Source of the DNA: Oscillospiraceae bacterium
Lineage (GTDB): Bacteria; Bacillota; Clostridia; Oscillospirales; UBA929
Reading direction: 5' to 3'
DNA length: 47,193 nucleotides
Assembly: GCA_031265355.1 (NCBI GenBank)
Contig: JAISCT010000016.1
Span: 1 to 47,193 of the forward strand
A program made the position numbers and the translations under genes. The notes beneath the pieces were generated by a model that saw only the letters and a program-made list of their open reading frames with translations, was not told where the DNA came from and searched no databases. Shown in pieces: positions 1 through 10,720 of this stretch (the first letter of the stretch is position 1; each line of letters opens with the position of its first letter).

Positions 1-2466
1 TTTGGGGAGAGGCGCCTTGGAAGCATACCCGGCCTCCAGCGCCTCCACCGTCTTGAAAATACTATTTTTATCCCGATTGATGCCACCGATCATGTAAAGA
101 ACTCCGTCCACAACCGCGCCCCCGAGTCCGCCGCGCGCCTGAGCCATGATCCCGGATTTCCACTTCCCAAGTCCCGGAGGCATGCGCTGTTCGATAAAGT
201 CCACAAAGCTGTGCTCTTTATACAAACTGCCGCCGGCGGAAAACACTCTGGCCCCATCCACGACACAGGCGGCGTTCATTCCGGATACGGAAGCAGATCC
301 CGTCGGTGTAGAAACGCCCGTCGATATGTCGAATACTTCTTCCGTGTAGTTGATAAATGTATTCGCGGCGGTAGAAGACCGCCCGCCTTCTATGTAGATT
401 TTCCCCTCAAACGCAAACGCCACATGATCTGTCTTTCCCTGATTGAGCGCACCGTAGCCAGACGACCATGAATTGTTGGTCGGATTGTATCTGTGTATCG
501 CTATCTGCACCGAATTCCCATTGTTCCCGCCAATCACATAGATGTTTCCATTGCACTCCGTCGCCGTCGGGGAAATCAACGCCGTCCCCAGTGAGGTTCT
601 GGTTGTCCATGTGTCCGTCCCCGGGTTATACATCTCTACAGTGTTCGTAGCCGTTCCGCTGGACGACGTCTGCCCGCCGAACACATAGATCTTCCCGCCC
701 GCCACCGCTGTGCCGAAATAGGCGCGTGCTACACTCATTGTGCCTTGCTTGGTCGTCCACATATCTGTCTTCGGATTGTAGACCTCTACAGTGTTGAAAA
801 ACAGGTCGTCAGAGTCGCCGCCCCGGCCCCCGATGGCGTAGATCAGGCCGTCCACCGCCGCCACGCCCAAACCATGACGCGCGGTCTCCATGTTCGCCCT
901 TATAGACACGTGGTCTTCCGCCCCGTATTGTTCGTATCCGTCCTCCTCCGGTTCCGGAATCATCCCCGGCGCAAAATCCGGCAGCTCCGTGTCGTCCGGC
1001 ACATCGATGACATTCGCATTCACTGCCTGCCCCGACAGAGAAAACGCGATGTTAACGCGCTTTCCGTCACGCACCTTGTTCCCAAGTCCCGTTACCTCAT
1101 CCGCCGTGGAGACGATGTGTTCTTTTACCTGTTCAGCGCTCAAGTTTCCGCCCTGTGACAGCACCAGCGCCGCCTGACCGGACACCACGGCCGCCGCCTG
1201 CGACGTCCCGCTGGTCTTGACCACCCGGTCCTGCGTCCAAGCGCCCTCTATCTCATAGCCAGGCGCAGCCACGTCGACGACCTGATTGCCATAGTTTGAA
1301 AAATAACTGTGCTTCTCATCTGAACCGACGGAGCTCACCGTCAGTACATTCGGCAGGTCGAAGCACGCCGGGTACACCGGGTAGGTGTTCAGATTCTGCA
1401 CGCTGTTGCCCGCTGCCGTAACGAACAGCATCTCACTGTTCTCCATGGCCTCGTACAGCGCGCGGTTGTAATAGCCGCCGCCCCAGCTGCAGTTCGCAAT
1501 CTGCGCGCCCATGGCCTCCGCATAGGAAATTGCTTCGAGGATGTCGCTGGTATACGCCACGCCGTTTTGGAAAACCTTCAGCGGCAGCACACCTGCCGCC
1601 GGGGCGATCCCTGGCACGTCTCCCTGCCCCGCCAGAATGCCGGCGAGGTGTGTGCTGTGCCCCTGCTCATATGCCCAGGCCGCGTCATTGACCGTATTAT
1701 CCTTGTTTACAAAGTCCCAGCCGGATACGTCGTCTATGTATCCGTTTCCGTCGTCGTCCACGCCGTTGCCGGCGATTTCAGCCGTGTTGGTGTAGAAGGC
1801 ACCCGTCAGCGCGCTGTGTGTGGTCTCGATTCCGCCGTCCAGCAGTGCCACCGTGACACTGGCGCCTGTGATCTCCTCGTGCGCCTCTGCCAGGTTCCCG
1901 TAGAAAGCCGTCCAGTCGTCGTCCTGGGGCGTCTCTTCCGTTCCATCTCCGCCGTCCTGCCAGGAGGACATGAACACCTCGTAGTCCAGTTGCACATAAT
2001 CCACCACGACGCCGTCCTCTTGCAGATCCTCCACCACTTGCTGCTTTTCCACATCCCTATTGTACACAAGCAGATCGACCTTCTGATTGTCCAGGCGCTT
2101 GAGAACCTTGTCCTGTTTGCTGGAATGGGCCAGTTTCCCCAGCACGTTCTGTTTCTCTGCCACCGTTTTGTAGACGACAATGTAGCGGGCTCCCGCAAGG
2201 TCCTCCTCTTCTGGCAGCTCCGCTTTGAGATCAGGGCCCGGAGAAATGTCTGTGACGGTTTCTTCCGACAGCAGATCATCTGCCTGCTCCGTCGCATCTC
2301 CCACAGTCAGATCCGCATCCAAGATCGCCTGCCACTTCCCCTGTATGGTTGTCTCTAGGGCTGTATTGGCTTGCAATGCCTGCGCCATGGGCACAAGCAA
2401 GGACAACACAGTGATGATGCTGAGACTCAGAGAAACAACTACTTTACCCTTTCGATTCCGCAACAT
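1..2466 (-). CDS. Secreted S8 subtilisin-like protease with Kelch repeats (partial, C-terminus beyond window)
   Basis: The first 822 residues are in the window and the frame is still open at base 1. The ATG at 2466 follows a clear AGGAGG site (about 2474-2480). Residues 1-30 form a signal peptide (MLRNRKGK, then a long hydrophobic run). A pro-region (about 40-195) includes a stretch like the inhibitor I9 domain (ARYIVVYKT). The S8 catalytic residues are visible: Asp210 in VALLDGGIE, His270 in GHSTHLAG, and Ser422 in GTSQAAAVVSG. After about residue 480 come several Kelch-type blades, each with a GG pair and a spaced Tyr/Trp (IYAIGGRGG, IYVFGGQTS, IYVIGGNNG, IYIEGGRSS, LYMIGGINR), so the tail is probably a beta-propeller. 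It lies 73 bp downstream of a second S8 protease on the same strand and is probably cotranscribed with it. An exported, possibly surface-acting protease is inferred; its substrate is unknown. Confidence 0.9.
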   Translation of the reverse strand, partial: MLRNRKGKVVVSLSLSIITVLSLLVPMAQALQANTALETTIQGKWQAILDADLTVGDATEQADDLLSEETVTDISPGPDLKAELPEEEDLAGARYIVVYKTVAEKQNVLGKLAHSSKQDKVLKRLDNQKVDLLVYNRDVEKQQVVEDLQEDGVVVDYVQLDYEVFMSSWQDGGDGTEETPQDDDWTAFYGNLAEAHEEITGASVTVALLDGGIETTHSALTGAFYTNTAEIAGNGVDDDGNGYIDDVSGWDFVNKDNTVNDAAWAYEQGHSTHLAGILAGQGDVPGIAPAAGVLPLKVFQNGVAYTSDILEAISYAEAMGAQIANCSWGGGYYNRALYEAMENSEMLFVTAAGNSVQNLNTYPVYPACFDLPNVLTVSSVGSDEKHSYFSNYGNQVVDVAAPGYEIEGAWTQDRVVKTSGTSQAAAVVSGQAALVLSQGGNLSAEQVKEHIVSTADEVTGLGNKVRDGKRVNIAFSLSGQAVNANVIDVPDDTELPDFAPGMIPEPEEDGYEQYGAEDHVSIRANMETARHGLGVAAVDGLIYAIGGRGGDSDDLFFNTVEVYNPKTDMWTTKQGTMSVARAYFGTAVAGGKIYVFGGQTSSSGTATNTVEMYNPGTDTWTTRTSLGTALISPTATECNGNIYVIGGNNGNSVQIAIHRYNPTNNSWSSGYGALNQGKTDHVAFAFEGKIYIEGGRSSTAANTFINYTEEVFDISTGVSTPTGSASVSGMNAACVVDGARVFSAGGSLYKEHSFVDFIEQRMPPGLGKWKSGIMAQARGGLGGAVVDGVLYMIGGINRDKNSIFKTVEALEAGYASKAPLPK

Positions 2467-2539
2467 GACAGACGGCCTCCTCTATAGTTGATAGTGGCTA
2501 TAGTTTTTAGTTTTTAGTAGTTTGTCAAGTGATTTTTTG
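2467..2539 (-). promoter_or_regulatory. Protease intergenic spacer with two TTGACA-like boxes
   Basis: Read on the minus strand, this AT-rich spacer starts beside the stop of the upstream protease and holds two CTTGACAAA boxes 17 bp apart (about 2524-2530 and 2541-2547; one overlaps the upstream stop codon). The stretch after them ends in CTATAG-like sequence ahead of the AGGAGG of the Kelch protease. It may be an internal promoter, but no -10 box sits at an ideal spacing, so this is weak. Confidence 0.3.
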
Positions 2540-5500
2540 TCAAGAAATCTGCAAACTGCTGCTGCCAGTTGACAGGGCTCTGAATTTTAACACTGTCAAT
2601 ACACCAGACCACTTGCGTCCGCTTGGAATTGTTTTCTGCACCGTAAAGGTGAGCACGCCGTTGCTGTGCGACACAATCGTCAGCCCCGTGCCTGCCACCG
2701 TACCCGGTGTTGTTATTGCTCGCTTTGCCTGCGCGGCAAAGTCCTGCAGTTCCAGTTTGGACGGATCATAGGTGACCGTATAGGTTACGCCGCCAAACGA
2801 GCCTATGTTGTTCCCTTTGACGGAAATGTTGTAAACCTCATTTGCCGTTGCCTGCAATGTCATAGTGAAGGTTGAGGTTGTCAACGTCAGTGTCGCCGTG
2901 CCTGTCACGTTCCCATGGGTTCCCCGTACCGTCACTGTCCCAGCTGTTGCCGTGGACGACACTGTCACCACACCAGTACTGCTGTCGATGCTCACACCCG
3001 TTCTCGACATCAGTAACGAATACGTCACTGTCTGCCCGGTGAGAATATTACCGTCGCCGTCCCATACCGTTGCCGTCGCTGTGGATGTGACGGTTCCGCT
3101 CGCCGGGACTGTCACGCTGCTTGGGGTAAGTGTCACCGCGAGGGCAACGGGTTCATCGGGTGCGCCGTCCGGAACTGTCACCGAAACCGGCGACAGTCTG
3201 GTCGTCGTCGTGTCGTCACCCAATTGCCCGTATGTATTATTCCCGCACGTTTTCACCGTGCCGTCTGATAGGACAAATACGCTGTGCGCGTCGCCCGCCG
3301 CGATGGCCACTACCCCTGTCAGTCCGGTGATCTGTGTCGGTGTGTCTGTGTCCGTTGTGTTTCCGTGTCCCAGCTGGCCGGCGTCATTTATACCCCATGA
3401 CCACACCGTTCCGTCTGATTTCAACGCCATTCCAAACTCGTCCCCTTTGGCGATGGCTGTCACATTGTCCAGATCATCTATCTCTTCACTGCCGTTGTCG
3501 TCAAACACTGTGACTAGGCCGTCGCTTGACAACACCAAATGTCCACCCTCTCCCATCTCTATGGCTTGCGCGTTCGATAGATAGGTCACCTCACGCAGTT
3601 CCCCCACGCCATCGTAAGCATTTTCGTCATATCCCCAAAGATACAGACAGTCGCTTTGGGTCCCGGCACTCTGCCAGTGATCCGCAGCAATAATACCGAC
3701 ATTCATGTCATAAATCCAGCTTGGATAAGGGATGTCCTCTTGGCCCCATCCTATTCTAAATGAGTCTTCCGTCCCTACCTGAGCGTACATGTTCGAACCC
3801 CATCCGTATAAATCGCTGTCCCATGTGAGCGCCAGACTGTGAGCACCGCCTGCCGCGATGATGTCGGCGTAAACCCCCATGACTTGTACGACAACACTTC
3901 CACCCACAATACTGTCGTCTCCCAACTGCCCGTGGTCGTTACGCCCCCACGCCCATACACTCCCACCGAGATCGGCTACCAAATTATGGTAATCCCCTGC
4001 GGAGATGGCCGCGATGTTTGTCAGCCCTACTACCTGTACCGGTGTCAGTCGGTCTGTCGTTGTTCCGTCCCCAAGCTGCCCATACGTGTTGTCCCCCCAG
4101 GCCCACACGGTCCCATTTTCCTTCAATATAAGCGTGTGCCCTGTTCCAGCTGAGGCCTGTACAACGGCGCCGGCGCCCGTGTACAATTCGAACTGTTCGG
4201 AGGGTGTCGGTTGGTATCCGTGTACGTCGAAGTCGTCCTCCGGATTCAACATCAGGATCTCGTCGTTGGTCTCTCCCTGCAGGGCCTGTTCCAGATTGAG
4301 CCGCCGGCCTTCTTTCACCTTGTTTTGCAGATTCTCCAGCCGGTCCGCCGTCGCCAGCAACTGCCGGCGCAACGTCTCCGCGTCGTAGTCCGCACCGCTG
4401 TCCGGCGCGGTTAGCGACAGCACCGCCGCCGCCGCACCTGTCACCACGCCCGCCGCCATGGACGTCCCCGTCATCGGGCCCGTACGATTTTCGGGCAATG
4501 TTGACACAACGGACCGCCCCGGCGCGGCGATGTCTATGACCGTTTCGCCGTAGTTTGAAAAATAGCTGAACCCGCCGTCGTCGTTCACAGATGTCACACT
4601 CAGCACATTGGGCAGGTCGTAGGCCGCCGGGTATGACGGTGTTTCCGCCATGTCGCGTCGGTTGTTGCCCGCCGCACAGACGAACAGCATGCTGCTGTTT
4701 TGTATCGCCTCGTACAGCGCCGGGTTCTCCGCCGTCGTCCCAAAGCTGCAGTTCACAATTGCGGCTCCCTGCTCCTTCGCTATTGCAATTCCTGCCAATA
4801 CATCACTGGTTCGCGCATATCCGTTCTCAAACACCTGTATTGGGAGGATCTCCACCGCCGCGCCTGTCTCCGCCGCCGCGCCGACGATGAGCCCCGTCAC
4901 GTGCGTGTTGTGTGCATGTGCCAACGGTCGGGTCTCGTCGTATACATCATTCCCACCGGTGATCACGTTGAAGCCCTCCGTCAAATAGCCGGCCAACGAC
5001 GTGTGCCCTACATCCACGCCGGTATCCAGCACCGCCACCAACACGGGCACCGCCTGCGCCAGCGGACCGCCGGTCGACGGCGGGGGAGTGGTTACGTTGG
5101 ACGTAGTCTCCGACGTCGTCTCTGTCTCCGTCTCTGTACTCGTGGACGAAGCTCCCGTTTCCGTTGTCCCTGTATCCGACAACGCCTCTGTACCCTCCGT
5201 ATTGCCCTCCGTCAGTTCCAACGATAGGCTGTCCAGCGACAGTTTGTAGTCCGGGCAAATGTATTCGACATACTCCGCCACGCCCAGCTCCGCCAGTTGT
5301 TCCGCCAGTTCGCTCGGCAAAATAGGCTCCGCCAGTGTCAGCGTCTCCAGCCGGTCCAGCTCCGCAAAGTCGCCCGCGGGCAGTGCCGCGGAGAGATTCG
5401 GTACGGCCCGCAGTTCCGCGGGCAGCGTTTTCCGCGCCACGGCGTCCGATTCCAACGCAAGCGGTGTGACGGCCTCCTTGAAGTCCGCCTCCCGTCCTTC

Positions 5501-5839
5501 TTTGTACTTGACGATGTAGCGGTCCTCCGGCACAGCGACTTCCTGAGGCCGCCGCGCCAGCATCTCCCGCAGATCGGTCTCTGGAGACAAAACGGGCGTC
5601 GTCAGTTCGGACGCAAAAAAACCCGCTACCCGGAAACTGCCCGGTGTACCGGGTATTTCCTGTGACGGCTGTGGGCTTTCCAGTCGTTGTTCATCTACCA
5701 TGTATCTGAAGGGGCTGTCTGCCTCCCATTGTACTTGCGCGTCCTGCGCCTGCGCCGGAAGCAGCGCCGCTACGGCGGCCACGGTGGTCACGAATAGTAC
5801 GGAAAACGCCAGGAAAAGGCTCGTCATACGCCGCTTCAT
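2540..5839 (-). CDS. Secreted S8 subtilisin-like protease with RCC1 repeats, Ig-like and cohesin-like domains
   Basis: 1099 residues from the ATG at 5839, chosen because AGGGGG lies 8 bp upstream; the in-frame ATG at 5872 has no ribosome site. Residues 1-32 are a signal peptide ([12 protein letters not shown], cleavage near AQA). The long pro-region ends in a Thr/Ser/Glu-rich linker (about 212-255). The S8 domain has Asp272 (AVLDTGVD), His310 (HAHNTHVTG), oxyanion Asn392 (AAGN) and Ser460 ([11 protein letters not shown]). At about 575-900 there are RCC1 propeller repeats ([62 protein letters not shown]). A BIG2/Ig-like domain follows (about 910-1000). The last 100 residues resemble a cohesin or related carbohydrate-protein module ([13 protein letters not shown]). 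It is a paralogue of the next gene downstream with a different propeller. It is presumably extracellular; its target is not evident. Confidence 0.92.
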   Translation of the reverse strand: MKRRMTSLFLAFSVLFVTTVAAVAALLPAQAQDAQVQWEADSPFRYMVDEQRLESPQPSQEIPGTPGSFRVAGFFASELTTPVLSPETDLREMLARRPQEVAVPEDRYIVKYKEGREADFKEAVTPLALESDAVARKTLPAELRAVPNLSAALPAGDFAELDRLETLTLAEPILPSELAEQLAELGVAEYVEYICPDYKLSLDSLSLELTEGNTEGTEALSDTGTTETGASSTSTETETETTSETTSNVTTPPPSTGGPLAQAVPVLVAVLDTGVDVGHTSLAGYLTEGFNVITGGNDVYDETRPLAHAHNTHVTGLIVGAAAETGAAVEILPIQVFENGYARTSDVLAGIAIAKEQGAAIVNCSFGTTAENPALYEAIQNSSMLFVCAAGNNRRDMAETPSYPAAYDLPNVLSVTSVNDDGGFSYFSNYGETVIDIAAPGRSVVSTLPENRTGPMTGTSMAAGVVTGAAAAVLSLTAPDSGADYDAETLRRQLLATADRLENLQNKVKEGRRLNLEQALQGETNDEILMLNPEDDFDVHGYQPTPSEQFELYTGAGAVVQASAGTGHTLILKENGTVWAWGDNTYGQLGDGTTTDRLTPVQVVGLTNIAAISAGDYHNLVADLGGSVWAWGRNDHGQLGDDSIVGGSVVVQVMGVYADIIAAGGAHSLALTWDSDLYGWGSNMYAQVGTEDSFRIGWGQEDIPYPSWIYDMNVGIIAADHWQSAGTQSDCLYLWGYDENAYDGVGELREVTYLSNAQAIEMGEGGHLVLSSDGLVTVFDDNGSEEIDDLDNVTAIAKGDEFGMALKSDGTVWSWGINDAGQLGHGNTTDTDTPTQITGLTGVVAIAAGDAHSVFVLSDGTVKTCGNNTYGQLGDDTTTTRLSPVSVTVPDGAPDEPVALAVTLTPSSVTVPASGTVTSTATATVWDGDGNILTGQTVTYSLLMSRTGVSIDSSTGVVTVSSTATAGTVTVRGTHGNVTGTATLTLTTSTFTMTLQATANEVYNISVKGNNIGSFGGVTYTVTYDPSKLELQDFAAQAKRAITTPGTVAGTGLTIVSHSNGVLTFTVQKTIPSGRKWSGVLTVLKFRALSTGSSSLQIS

Positions 5840-5939
5840 TTTGTTTGCCCCCTGTATTTTCTGCTTTTCCATATTTTTGTTCTTTCGGGCATAGGCCAAA
5901 AATTTTCTGCCGTTTAAACACAACAGCCCGCGCCGCGGC

Positions 5940-7244
5940 TCACGTGAACCGGGTGAGCACCACGGAGTAGACGTCTTCTAAGAACTTGAGGCCGCCCTCG
6001 TAGCCCACATAGGAGCTGTTGATGACGAGCCGCTCGTTCAGCGGCCAGGCGATGGATAAAAAGTGCGCGTTTGTGTCGCGCGCCACCTTCTTCTCCCACG
6101 CGCTGCCGATGATCAACGGGTAGCCGTGGTAGTCGGCTTCGCGGATCTCGTTTTGTACGAGGTAGCCGTCCGTCTCGAAGGACACCTCCGCCTTGATGTC
6201 GTAATTCATGTCGCGAAAATACCCCTCGATGTCCGCTCGATACTTCTCCGGCACGTCCTCCATCGCGTACTGCCGCTGCGGGAACAGCCCCATGTCGTTG
6301 ACGAGGAAACGGGTCAGCGCGAGGGCGTATTGGGTGTCCGCGGCGACGGTGAAGCGCTTGGACATGATGCGGTTTTCGAGGAAGATGTCGGCGTAGCGCT
6401 CGATGTAGTGGTAATACTGGTTCTCCTTCTCCGCGACGACGCGCTCGACCGCGCCGCTCGGGAGCCCCGCGAAGGCACCCACCGCGCGCAGGAATTTGCT
6501 CGTCTCGCAGGCGCCGACGGGCAGATTTGGGTAGTGTAAGTACGGCGTGCCGAATCTCTCCTCAAGCAGCTGCGCACTCGAGAGCCCCAGCCAGGGATTT
6601 ACGACGAGATTGCACTGCGCGCGGGGGATGCGGTCCACATGTTTCAGCCCGCGGCCGTACCCGAAGATGATGTTGGCCGTGAGCCCGACGTCGGCGAGCA
6701 GCCCCTCCAGCGCCGTGAGGTTGCCCTCCCAGAAGGGGTCGTGGAACGGGAGGCTCGCGAACACGTTGACAAGCCCCTTCTCCGTCTCGCCGGCCGCCGC
6801 CTCGCTCAAATACTGCGTAAACAGCGCCTCCAGCACCCACTCGTACCCCTGGTAGTTGCTCCCCTTGAACCCCGCCGTGGAAGCGTGGATCACCGGCTGG
6901 CCCGCCGTGCGAAATCCGCGCACGACCTCTCCGGCGTCGTCCCCGATGATCTCGGAGGAGCAGCCGGTGAGCACGACGTAGAGGTCCGCGTCGATGACGC
7001 GGAGGGCGTTTTCGACCACCTCCCGCAGGCGCTGTTCGCCGCCGAAGACGATCTCTGTCTCCGCGATGTTCGTACACGGAAAGATTCGCGGGGCAAAATG
7101 GCCGGAGGTGCCGTTTCCGGCCGTCAATTTGTCCGCGCAGCCCGGCCCCGCGTGGAGGACGGGCAGCACCCGCTCGATGGCCTGCACGGTCTGCAGCGCG
7201 CCCAGCGCGCACTTGTATCGCACCTGGTCCAAGGTTCTTGCCAT
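5940..7244 (-). CDS. Nitrogenase component 1-like protein, NifK-type subunit
   Basis: 434 residues from the ATG at 7244 (AGGAG 11 bp upstream; a TTG at 7250 is the alternative). It belongs to the nitrogenase component 1 (oxidoreductase) family. Three cysteines match the spacing of the NifK P-cluster ligands: Cys12 (KCALGA), Cys36 ([10 protein letters not shown]) and Cys95 ([13 protein letters not shown]). The 24- and 59-residue gaps compare with 25 and 58 in NifK. The protein is shorter than NifK and lacks its extended N-terminus, as is usual for nitrogenase-like reductases. It is the last gene of the operon cysK-ATPase-nifD-like-nifK-like, 44 bp after the NifD-like gene. An FeS-cluster protein partnering the NifD-like subunit is inferred. 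The substrate cannot be read from sequence; the sulfur-related neighbours make a sulfur-compound reductase a candidate. Confidence 0.85.
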   Translation of the reverse strand: MARTLDQVRYKCALGALQTVQAIERVLPVLHAGPGCADKLTAGNGTSGHFAPRIFPCTNIAETEIVFGGEQRLREVVENALRVIDADLYVVLTGCSSEIIGDDAGEVVRGFRTAGQPVIHASTAGFKGSNYQGYEWVLEALFTQYLSEAAAGETEKGLVNVFASLPFHDPFWEGNLTALEGLLADVGLTANIIFGYGRGLKHVDRIPRAQCNLVVNPWLGLSSAQLLEERFGTPYLHYPNLPVGACETSKFLRAVGAFAGLPSGAVERVVAEKENQYYHYIERYADIFLENRIMSKRFTVAADTQYALALTRFLVNDMGLFPQRQYAMEDVPEKYRADIEGYFRDMNYDIKAEVSFETDGYLVQNEIREADYHGYPLIIGSAWEKKVARDTNAHFLSIAWPLNERLVINSSYVGYEGGLKFLEDVYSVVLTRFT

Positions 7245-7288
7245 GGGCAATCCACTCCTGTCGCTTATCTGCGCCTCTCAAACGGCGT

Positions 7289-8749
7289 TCACTCCGCCTT
7301 GTAGAGGAGGGTGTTTTCCTGCTTGTACCACCAGTCGGTGTACGGCAGTTTGATGCGGGCGGAGAGGTTCTTCTCGAAGCTGCGGTTTGTGATCCTGTCG
7401 AGGATGAGCTGTGCGAAGCTCAGCGTGCGCTTGTAGCCGAACGTCAAAAACTCGTCGGCCATGAAGATGGCCGGGACGCCCTGCTTGATGGCCCACACGC
7501 TGGTCCCGCCGTGCCGCGCGAGGTATAGATCCGGCTTGTAGGTGTTTAAGATGTTGAGCAGCTCGAAATTTTGCTGGTCCGCAACGCTCACGCGGAAATC
7601 CTCCGGCGTGTTCTCCGCGAGATGCTGCACATGCGGCGGCGGGCTGCCGTCGTCGTAACGCGAGTCATAATGCCATGACGCCACATAGGCGACCGTCATG
7701 CCGAGCTCCTGGACGACGCGCGCCACCTGGAACGCGAAGCTGGACCCCATGCCCAGCACGACCCGCAACCCCTTCAGCTTCTCTTTGATCGCCTCGATCT
7801 GCGGGATGTAGACGGCGCGCTCGCGCTCGATGTACGCCTCCACCTCGGCCTCCCGGCCGATCACCCGGCCGACTTCGCGGAACCAAACCTCGAACCCGGC
7901 GACGCCGAGCGGGTTGATCGTCTTGATGTAGGGCACGCCGTACGTCTGTTCCAACCCGTTGCCGAGGTAGGACGCCAGTGTCCCGCAAATGGAGACCGTG
8001 GCCAGCGCCTCCGACACGTGGGACAGTTCCTCCAGCGTCGTGTTGGAGTAGACCATCATCGTGTCGACGCCGATGGCGGCGAACATCTCGACAATGTCGT
8101 CCCGCGCGCTCTCGTTGAAGTTTTTGAAGACGACGAAATTCCGCTTCTCGCGCGGCGGCTTCACGACGCCCGTGAGGATCGCGTGGTCCACCGCGTCGAA
8201 GCCCGTGGCCCAAACCTGAGACCGAAACCCCTCGCAGTGGATGGGCACGACGGGGATGGGCAGCGTCTCCCGCGCCTCGGCGACGGTGGCGTCCACATCC
8301 TCCCCGATGATGCCGGAGACGCAGGATGTGGCGACAAAGATCGCCGCCGGCGTATAGCGCCGGTATGTCTCAAAAATCGTTTCACGCAGCCCCGCCGCGG
8401 CGCCGAAGATCGTGTCCGGCTCCTTCATGTCGGTGCCAAGGATCACCGTGTCGTACGACAGGTTGCGTTTGGCGGCCAGCTGCGTCTGCGTCGTCAGGGT
8501 CGGCGACGCCGCGGCCGTGCAGCCGGAGGGCGCGTGGTTGATGATCGCAATGTCCCGTATATGAGACAGATACCCGAGTACGCAGCCGGCGTCGCACGAG
8601 CTGGACTGTGAAAAACAGCGGCCTCTGTTTTTCAGGTTCCCGCAGCGCGAGCGTTCGGCCAAATCTTTGATCGTGCCCACATAGCCGACGACGGACCCCA
8701 GGCGCTCCTCCCGGGTGCCGATGGTGGTGGCGTCAAGTTTGAAAGCCAT
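7289..8749 (-). CDS. Nitrogenase component 1-like protein, NifD-type subunit
   Basis: 486 residues from the ATG at 8749 (MAFKLDATT), with AAAGGAG about 10 bp upstream; a longer in-frame form from 8788 would begin beside the preceding stop and lacks a site. Cys52, Cys77 (NHAPSGC) and Cys143 (ATSCVSGIIGED) are spaced 25 and 66, as for the NifD P-cluster ligands (26 and 66). Cys255 (SICGTLASYLG) lies near the position of the cofactor Cys ligand of NifD. The segment matching the NifD PYHGYDGF region reads LTFGYKRTLSF, so the His cofactor ligand appears to be absent. Extra N-terminal cysteines (36, 45, 56) add to the Cys-rich start. This is therefore a nitrogenase-like reductase rather than a dinitrogenase. 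A NifH-like electron donor would be needed and is not in the window. Confidence 0.85.
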   Translation of the reverse strand: MAFKLDATTIGTREERLGSVVGYVGTIKDLAERSRCGNLKNRGRCFSQSSSCDAGCVLGYLSHIRDIAIINHAPSGCTAAASPTLTTQTQLAAKRNLSYDTVILGTDMKEPDTIFGAAAGLRETIFETYRRYTPAAIFVATSCVSGIIGEDVDATVAEARETLPIPVVPIHCEGFRSQVWATGFDAVDHAILTGVVKPPREKRNFVVFKNFNESARDDIVEMFAAIGVDTMMVYSNTTLEELSHVSEALATVSICGTLASYLGNGLEQTYGVPYIKTINPLGVAGFEVWFREVGRVIGREAEVEAYIERERAVYIPQIEAIKEKLKGLRVVLGMGSSFAFQVARVVQELGMTVAYVASWHYDSRYDDGSPPPHVQHLAENTPEDFRVSVADQQNFELLNILNTYKPDLYLARHGGTSVWAIKQGVPAIFMADEFLTFGYKRTLSFAQLILDRITNRSFEKNLSARIKLPYTDWWYKQENTLLYKAE

Positions 8750-8788
8750 ACAATGCCACTCCTTTCTTGTTGTGTCGTGTGTTTGCAT

Positions 8789-9724
8789 TTACAGCAGCGT
8801 GGACGGGGCAATCTCGTCGGCGACGCTGCGCCCGGCGGGCACGGCTTCCGCACGGCCGGACGGGCCGTCGCCATTTTGCAGCAGCTCCCACACGCGGTGG
8901 TTGAGCCAACTGTAGTCCGCCGAGACGCGCATGCCCGCCGCGGTGCGCGGGCGCGGCAGGTCAATCTTCAGGACCCGTTTGATCCGGCCGGGCCGGCTGG
9001 TCATCACGACCACGCGGTCGGCGAGCAGCACTGCCTCCTCGATGCTGTGGGTGACAAAGACGATGGTCTTGCGGGTTTTCTCCCAGATCCGCAGCAGCTC
9101 GTCTTGGAGAGTCTCCCGGGTTTGCGCGTCCACGGCGGCGAAAGGTTCATCCATCAGCAGCACCTCCGGATCGTAGGCGAGAGATCGGGCGATGGCCACC
9201 CGCTGACGCATCCCGCCCGAGAGCTCGTTCGGGTAGCGGTCCTCAAACCCGCCGAGCCCCACGAGGTCGATGTATTTCCGGCAGATCTCGGCGCGTTGCC
9301 GCCGCGGCACGCGCTTGACCTCCAGACCATACGCCACGTTCTGGGCCACGGTGCGCCACGGGAGCAGGGCGTACCCCTGCATGATGAAACCCCTGTCGAG
9401 CGCCGGGCCGCCGACCTGTTTGCCGTCGATGTGGACCTCGCCCGACTGGGGCTGGGCAAGCCCCGCCAAGATGTCCAGCAGCGTGGATTTCCCACAGCCG
9501 GAGGGCCCGACGATCGAGACGAGCTCCCCCTCGCCAATCGAGAGGCTGAAGTCCTCCAGCGCAACGAATTCTTCCAGTTTTTTCTTTTCATTGCGGATGT
9601 AGTAGACCTGCCGTAACGACTGTAAAACGATCTTGCCGCCCCGACTGGCCGTCTCGGCGGTCTCCTCGGTCCACGCCGACCGGCCGGACGCCGGCGCCAT
9701 GGCCGCGGACAGTTTCTCCGTCAT
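8789..9724 (-). CDS. ABC transporter ATP-binding protein, NitT/TauT (sulfonate/nitrate) type
   Basis: 311 residues. After an unusual polar N-terminal extension of about 30 residues, the ATPase domain shows Walker A (GPSGCGKST), the Q-loop ([10 protein letters not shown]), the signature [15 protein letters not shown], Walker B (VLLMDEPF) and the H-loop (VTHSIEEA). The [16 protein letters not shown] stretch and the C-terminal [21 protein letters not shown] are typical of SsuB/TauB/NrtD ATPases. Its ATG overlaps the cysK stop in an ATGA (9721-9724), so the two are translationally coupled. No permease or binding protein of this type lies nearby, so it must work with transporter parts encoded elsewhere or be a remnant. 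Import of a sulfonate, another organosulfur compound or a similar anion is the likeliest role. Confidence 0.88.
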   Translation of the reverse strand: MTEKLSAAMAPASGRSAWTEETAETASRGGKIVLQSLRQVYYIRNEKKKLEEFVALEDFSLSIGEGELVSIVGPSGCGKSTLLDILAGLAQPQSGEVHIDGKQVGGPALDRGFIMQGYALLPWRTVAQNVAYGLEVKRVPRRQRAEICRKYIDLVGLGGFEDRYPNELSGGMRQRVAIARSLAYDPEVLLMDEPFAAVDAQTRETLQDELLRIWEKTRKTIVFVTHSIEEAVLLADRVVVMTSRPGRIKRVLKIDLPRPRTAAGMRVSADYSWLNHRVWELLQNGDGPSGRAEAVPAGRSVADEIAPSTLL

Positions 9725-10701
9725 GCCGTATCCCTCCCCGCGTCGCCAGCGTCCGGCGCCTCACGCGCCGGGTCTGTGTACAGCGCGGTCGACAGATAGC
9801 GTTCCCCGGTGTCGGGGAACACCGCCACCACCAATTTGCCCGCATTTTCAGGCCGCCGCGCCACTGCCGCCGCCGCACAGGCCGCCGCGCCGGAGGAAAT
9901 GCCGACCAGCAGCCCCTCGGTACGCGCGAGCAGGCGGGCCACAGAGAAGGCCTCCTCGTTTTTGACACGGAACACCTCGTCGACGACCGCGCTGTTGTAG
10001 GTGTCGGGCGCAAAGCCCGCGCCGATGCCCTGGATCTGGTGCGGCCCGGCCCGGCCGCCGGAGAGCACCGGGGACGCGTCCGGCTCCACCGCCACCACGT
10101 ACAACGAGGATTTGCGCGCCTTCAGCGCCTCTCCCACGCCGCTGACGGTGCCCCCCGTGCCCACGCCGCCAACCACGATGTCCACGGTGCCGGCCGTGTC
10201 GTTCCAGATCTCCACGGCGGTCGTCTCCCGGTGGATGCGCGGGTTGGCGGGATTTTTGAACTGCTGGGGGATGAACGAATTCGGAATCTCACGGGCCAGC
10301 GCCTCGGCCTTCAGGATCGCGCCCCGCATGCCCTCGGCCCCCGGCGTCAGCACGAGCTCCGCGCCGAGCGCGCTGAGCAGGTTCTGCCGCTCGCGGCTCA
10401 TCGTGTCCGGCATGATGAGGATGATGCGATACCGCTTGGCCGCCGCCACATAGGCCAGCGCAATGCCGGTGTTACCGCTCGTCGGCTCGATGATGACGGT
10501 GCTGCCGTCGATGAGCCCGCGGTCCTCCGCGTCCTTGATCATCGCGAAGCCGATGCGGTCCTTCACGCTGCCGCCGGGGTTGAAATACTCCAGCTTGGCC
10601 ACGATGGCGCTCCCCAGCCCCACCGAGGCGCTGTAATTTTCCAGCCTCAGCAGCGGCGTGTTGCCGATCAGGTCGGTGAGTTTGCGCGCGATCCTCGGCA
10701 T
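9721..10701 (-). CDS. cysK: Cysteine synthase (O-acetylserine sulfhydrylase), PLP enzyme
   Basis: 326 residues. The sequence follows the CysK/CysM pattern: N-terminal [17 protein letters not shown] lysine Lys47 in [11 protein letters not shown], the substrate loop [15 protein letters not shown], the glycine-rich phosphate loop [11 protein letters not shown], and the C-terminal [12 protein letters not shown]. It joins sulfide to O-acetylserine to give cysteine. The ATG at 10701 has GAGGGA 6 bp upstream. It is the first gene of the four-gene operon with the NifDK-like pair and is served by the promoter/operator at 10860-10900. This position ties cysteine (or another thiol) formation to whatever the nitrogenase-like enzyme releases. 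Confidence 0.93.
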   Translation of the reverse strand: MPRIARKLTDLIGNTPLLRLENYSASVGLGSAIVAKLEYFNPGGSVKDRIGFAMIKDAEDRGLIDGSTVIIEPTSGNTGIALAYVAAAKRYRIILIMPDTMSRERQNLLSALGAELVLTPGAEGMRGAILKAEALAREIPNSFIPQQFKNPANPRIHRETTAVEIWNDTAGTVDIVVGGVGTGGTVSGVGEALKARKSSLYVVAVEPDASPVLSGGRAGPHQIQGIGAGFAPDTYNSAVVDEVFRVKNEEAFSVARLLARTEGLLVGISSGAAACAAAAVARRPENAGKLVVAVFPDTGERYLSTALYTDPAREAPDAGDAGRDTA

Positions 10702-10720
10702 ATGCGTTCCCTCGCTTCTC

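Noticed and set aside
1567..2358. Long plus-strand open frames opposite the proteases, the giant genes and iorA
   Set aside because: They are reverse-strand shadows of GC-rich coding genes: no ribosome sites, biased composition and no recognisable domains.
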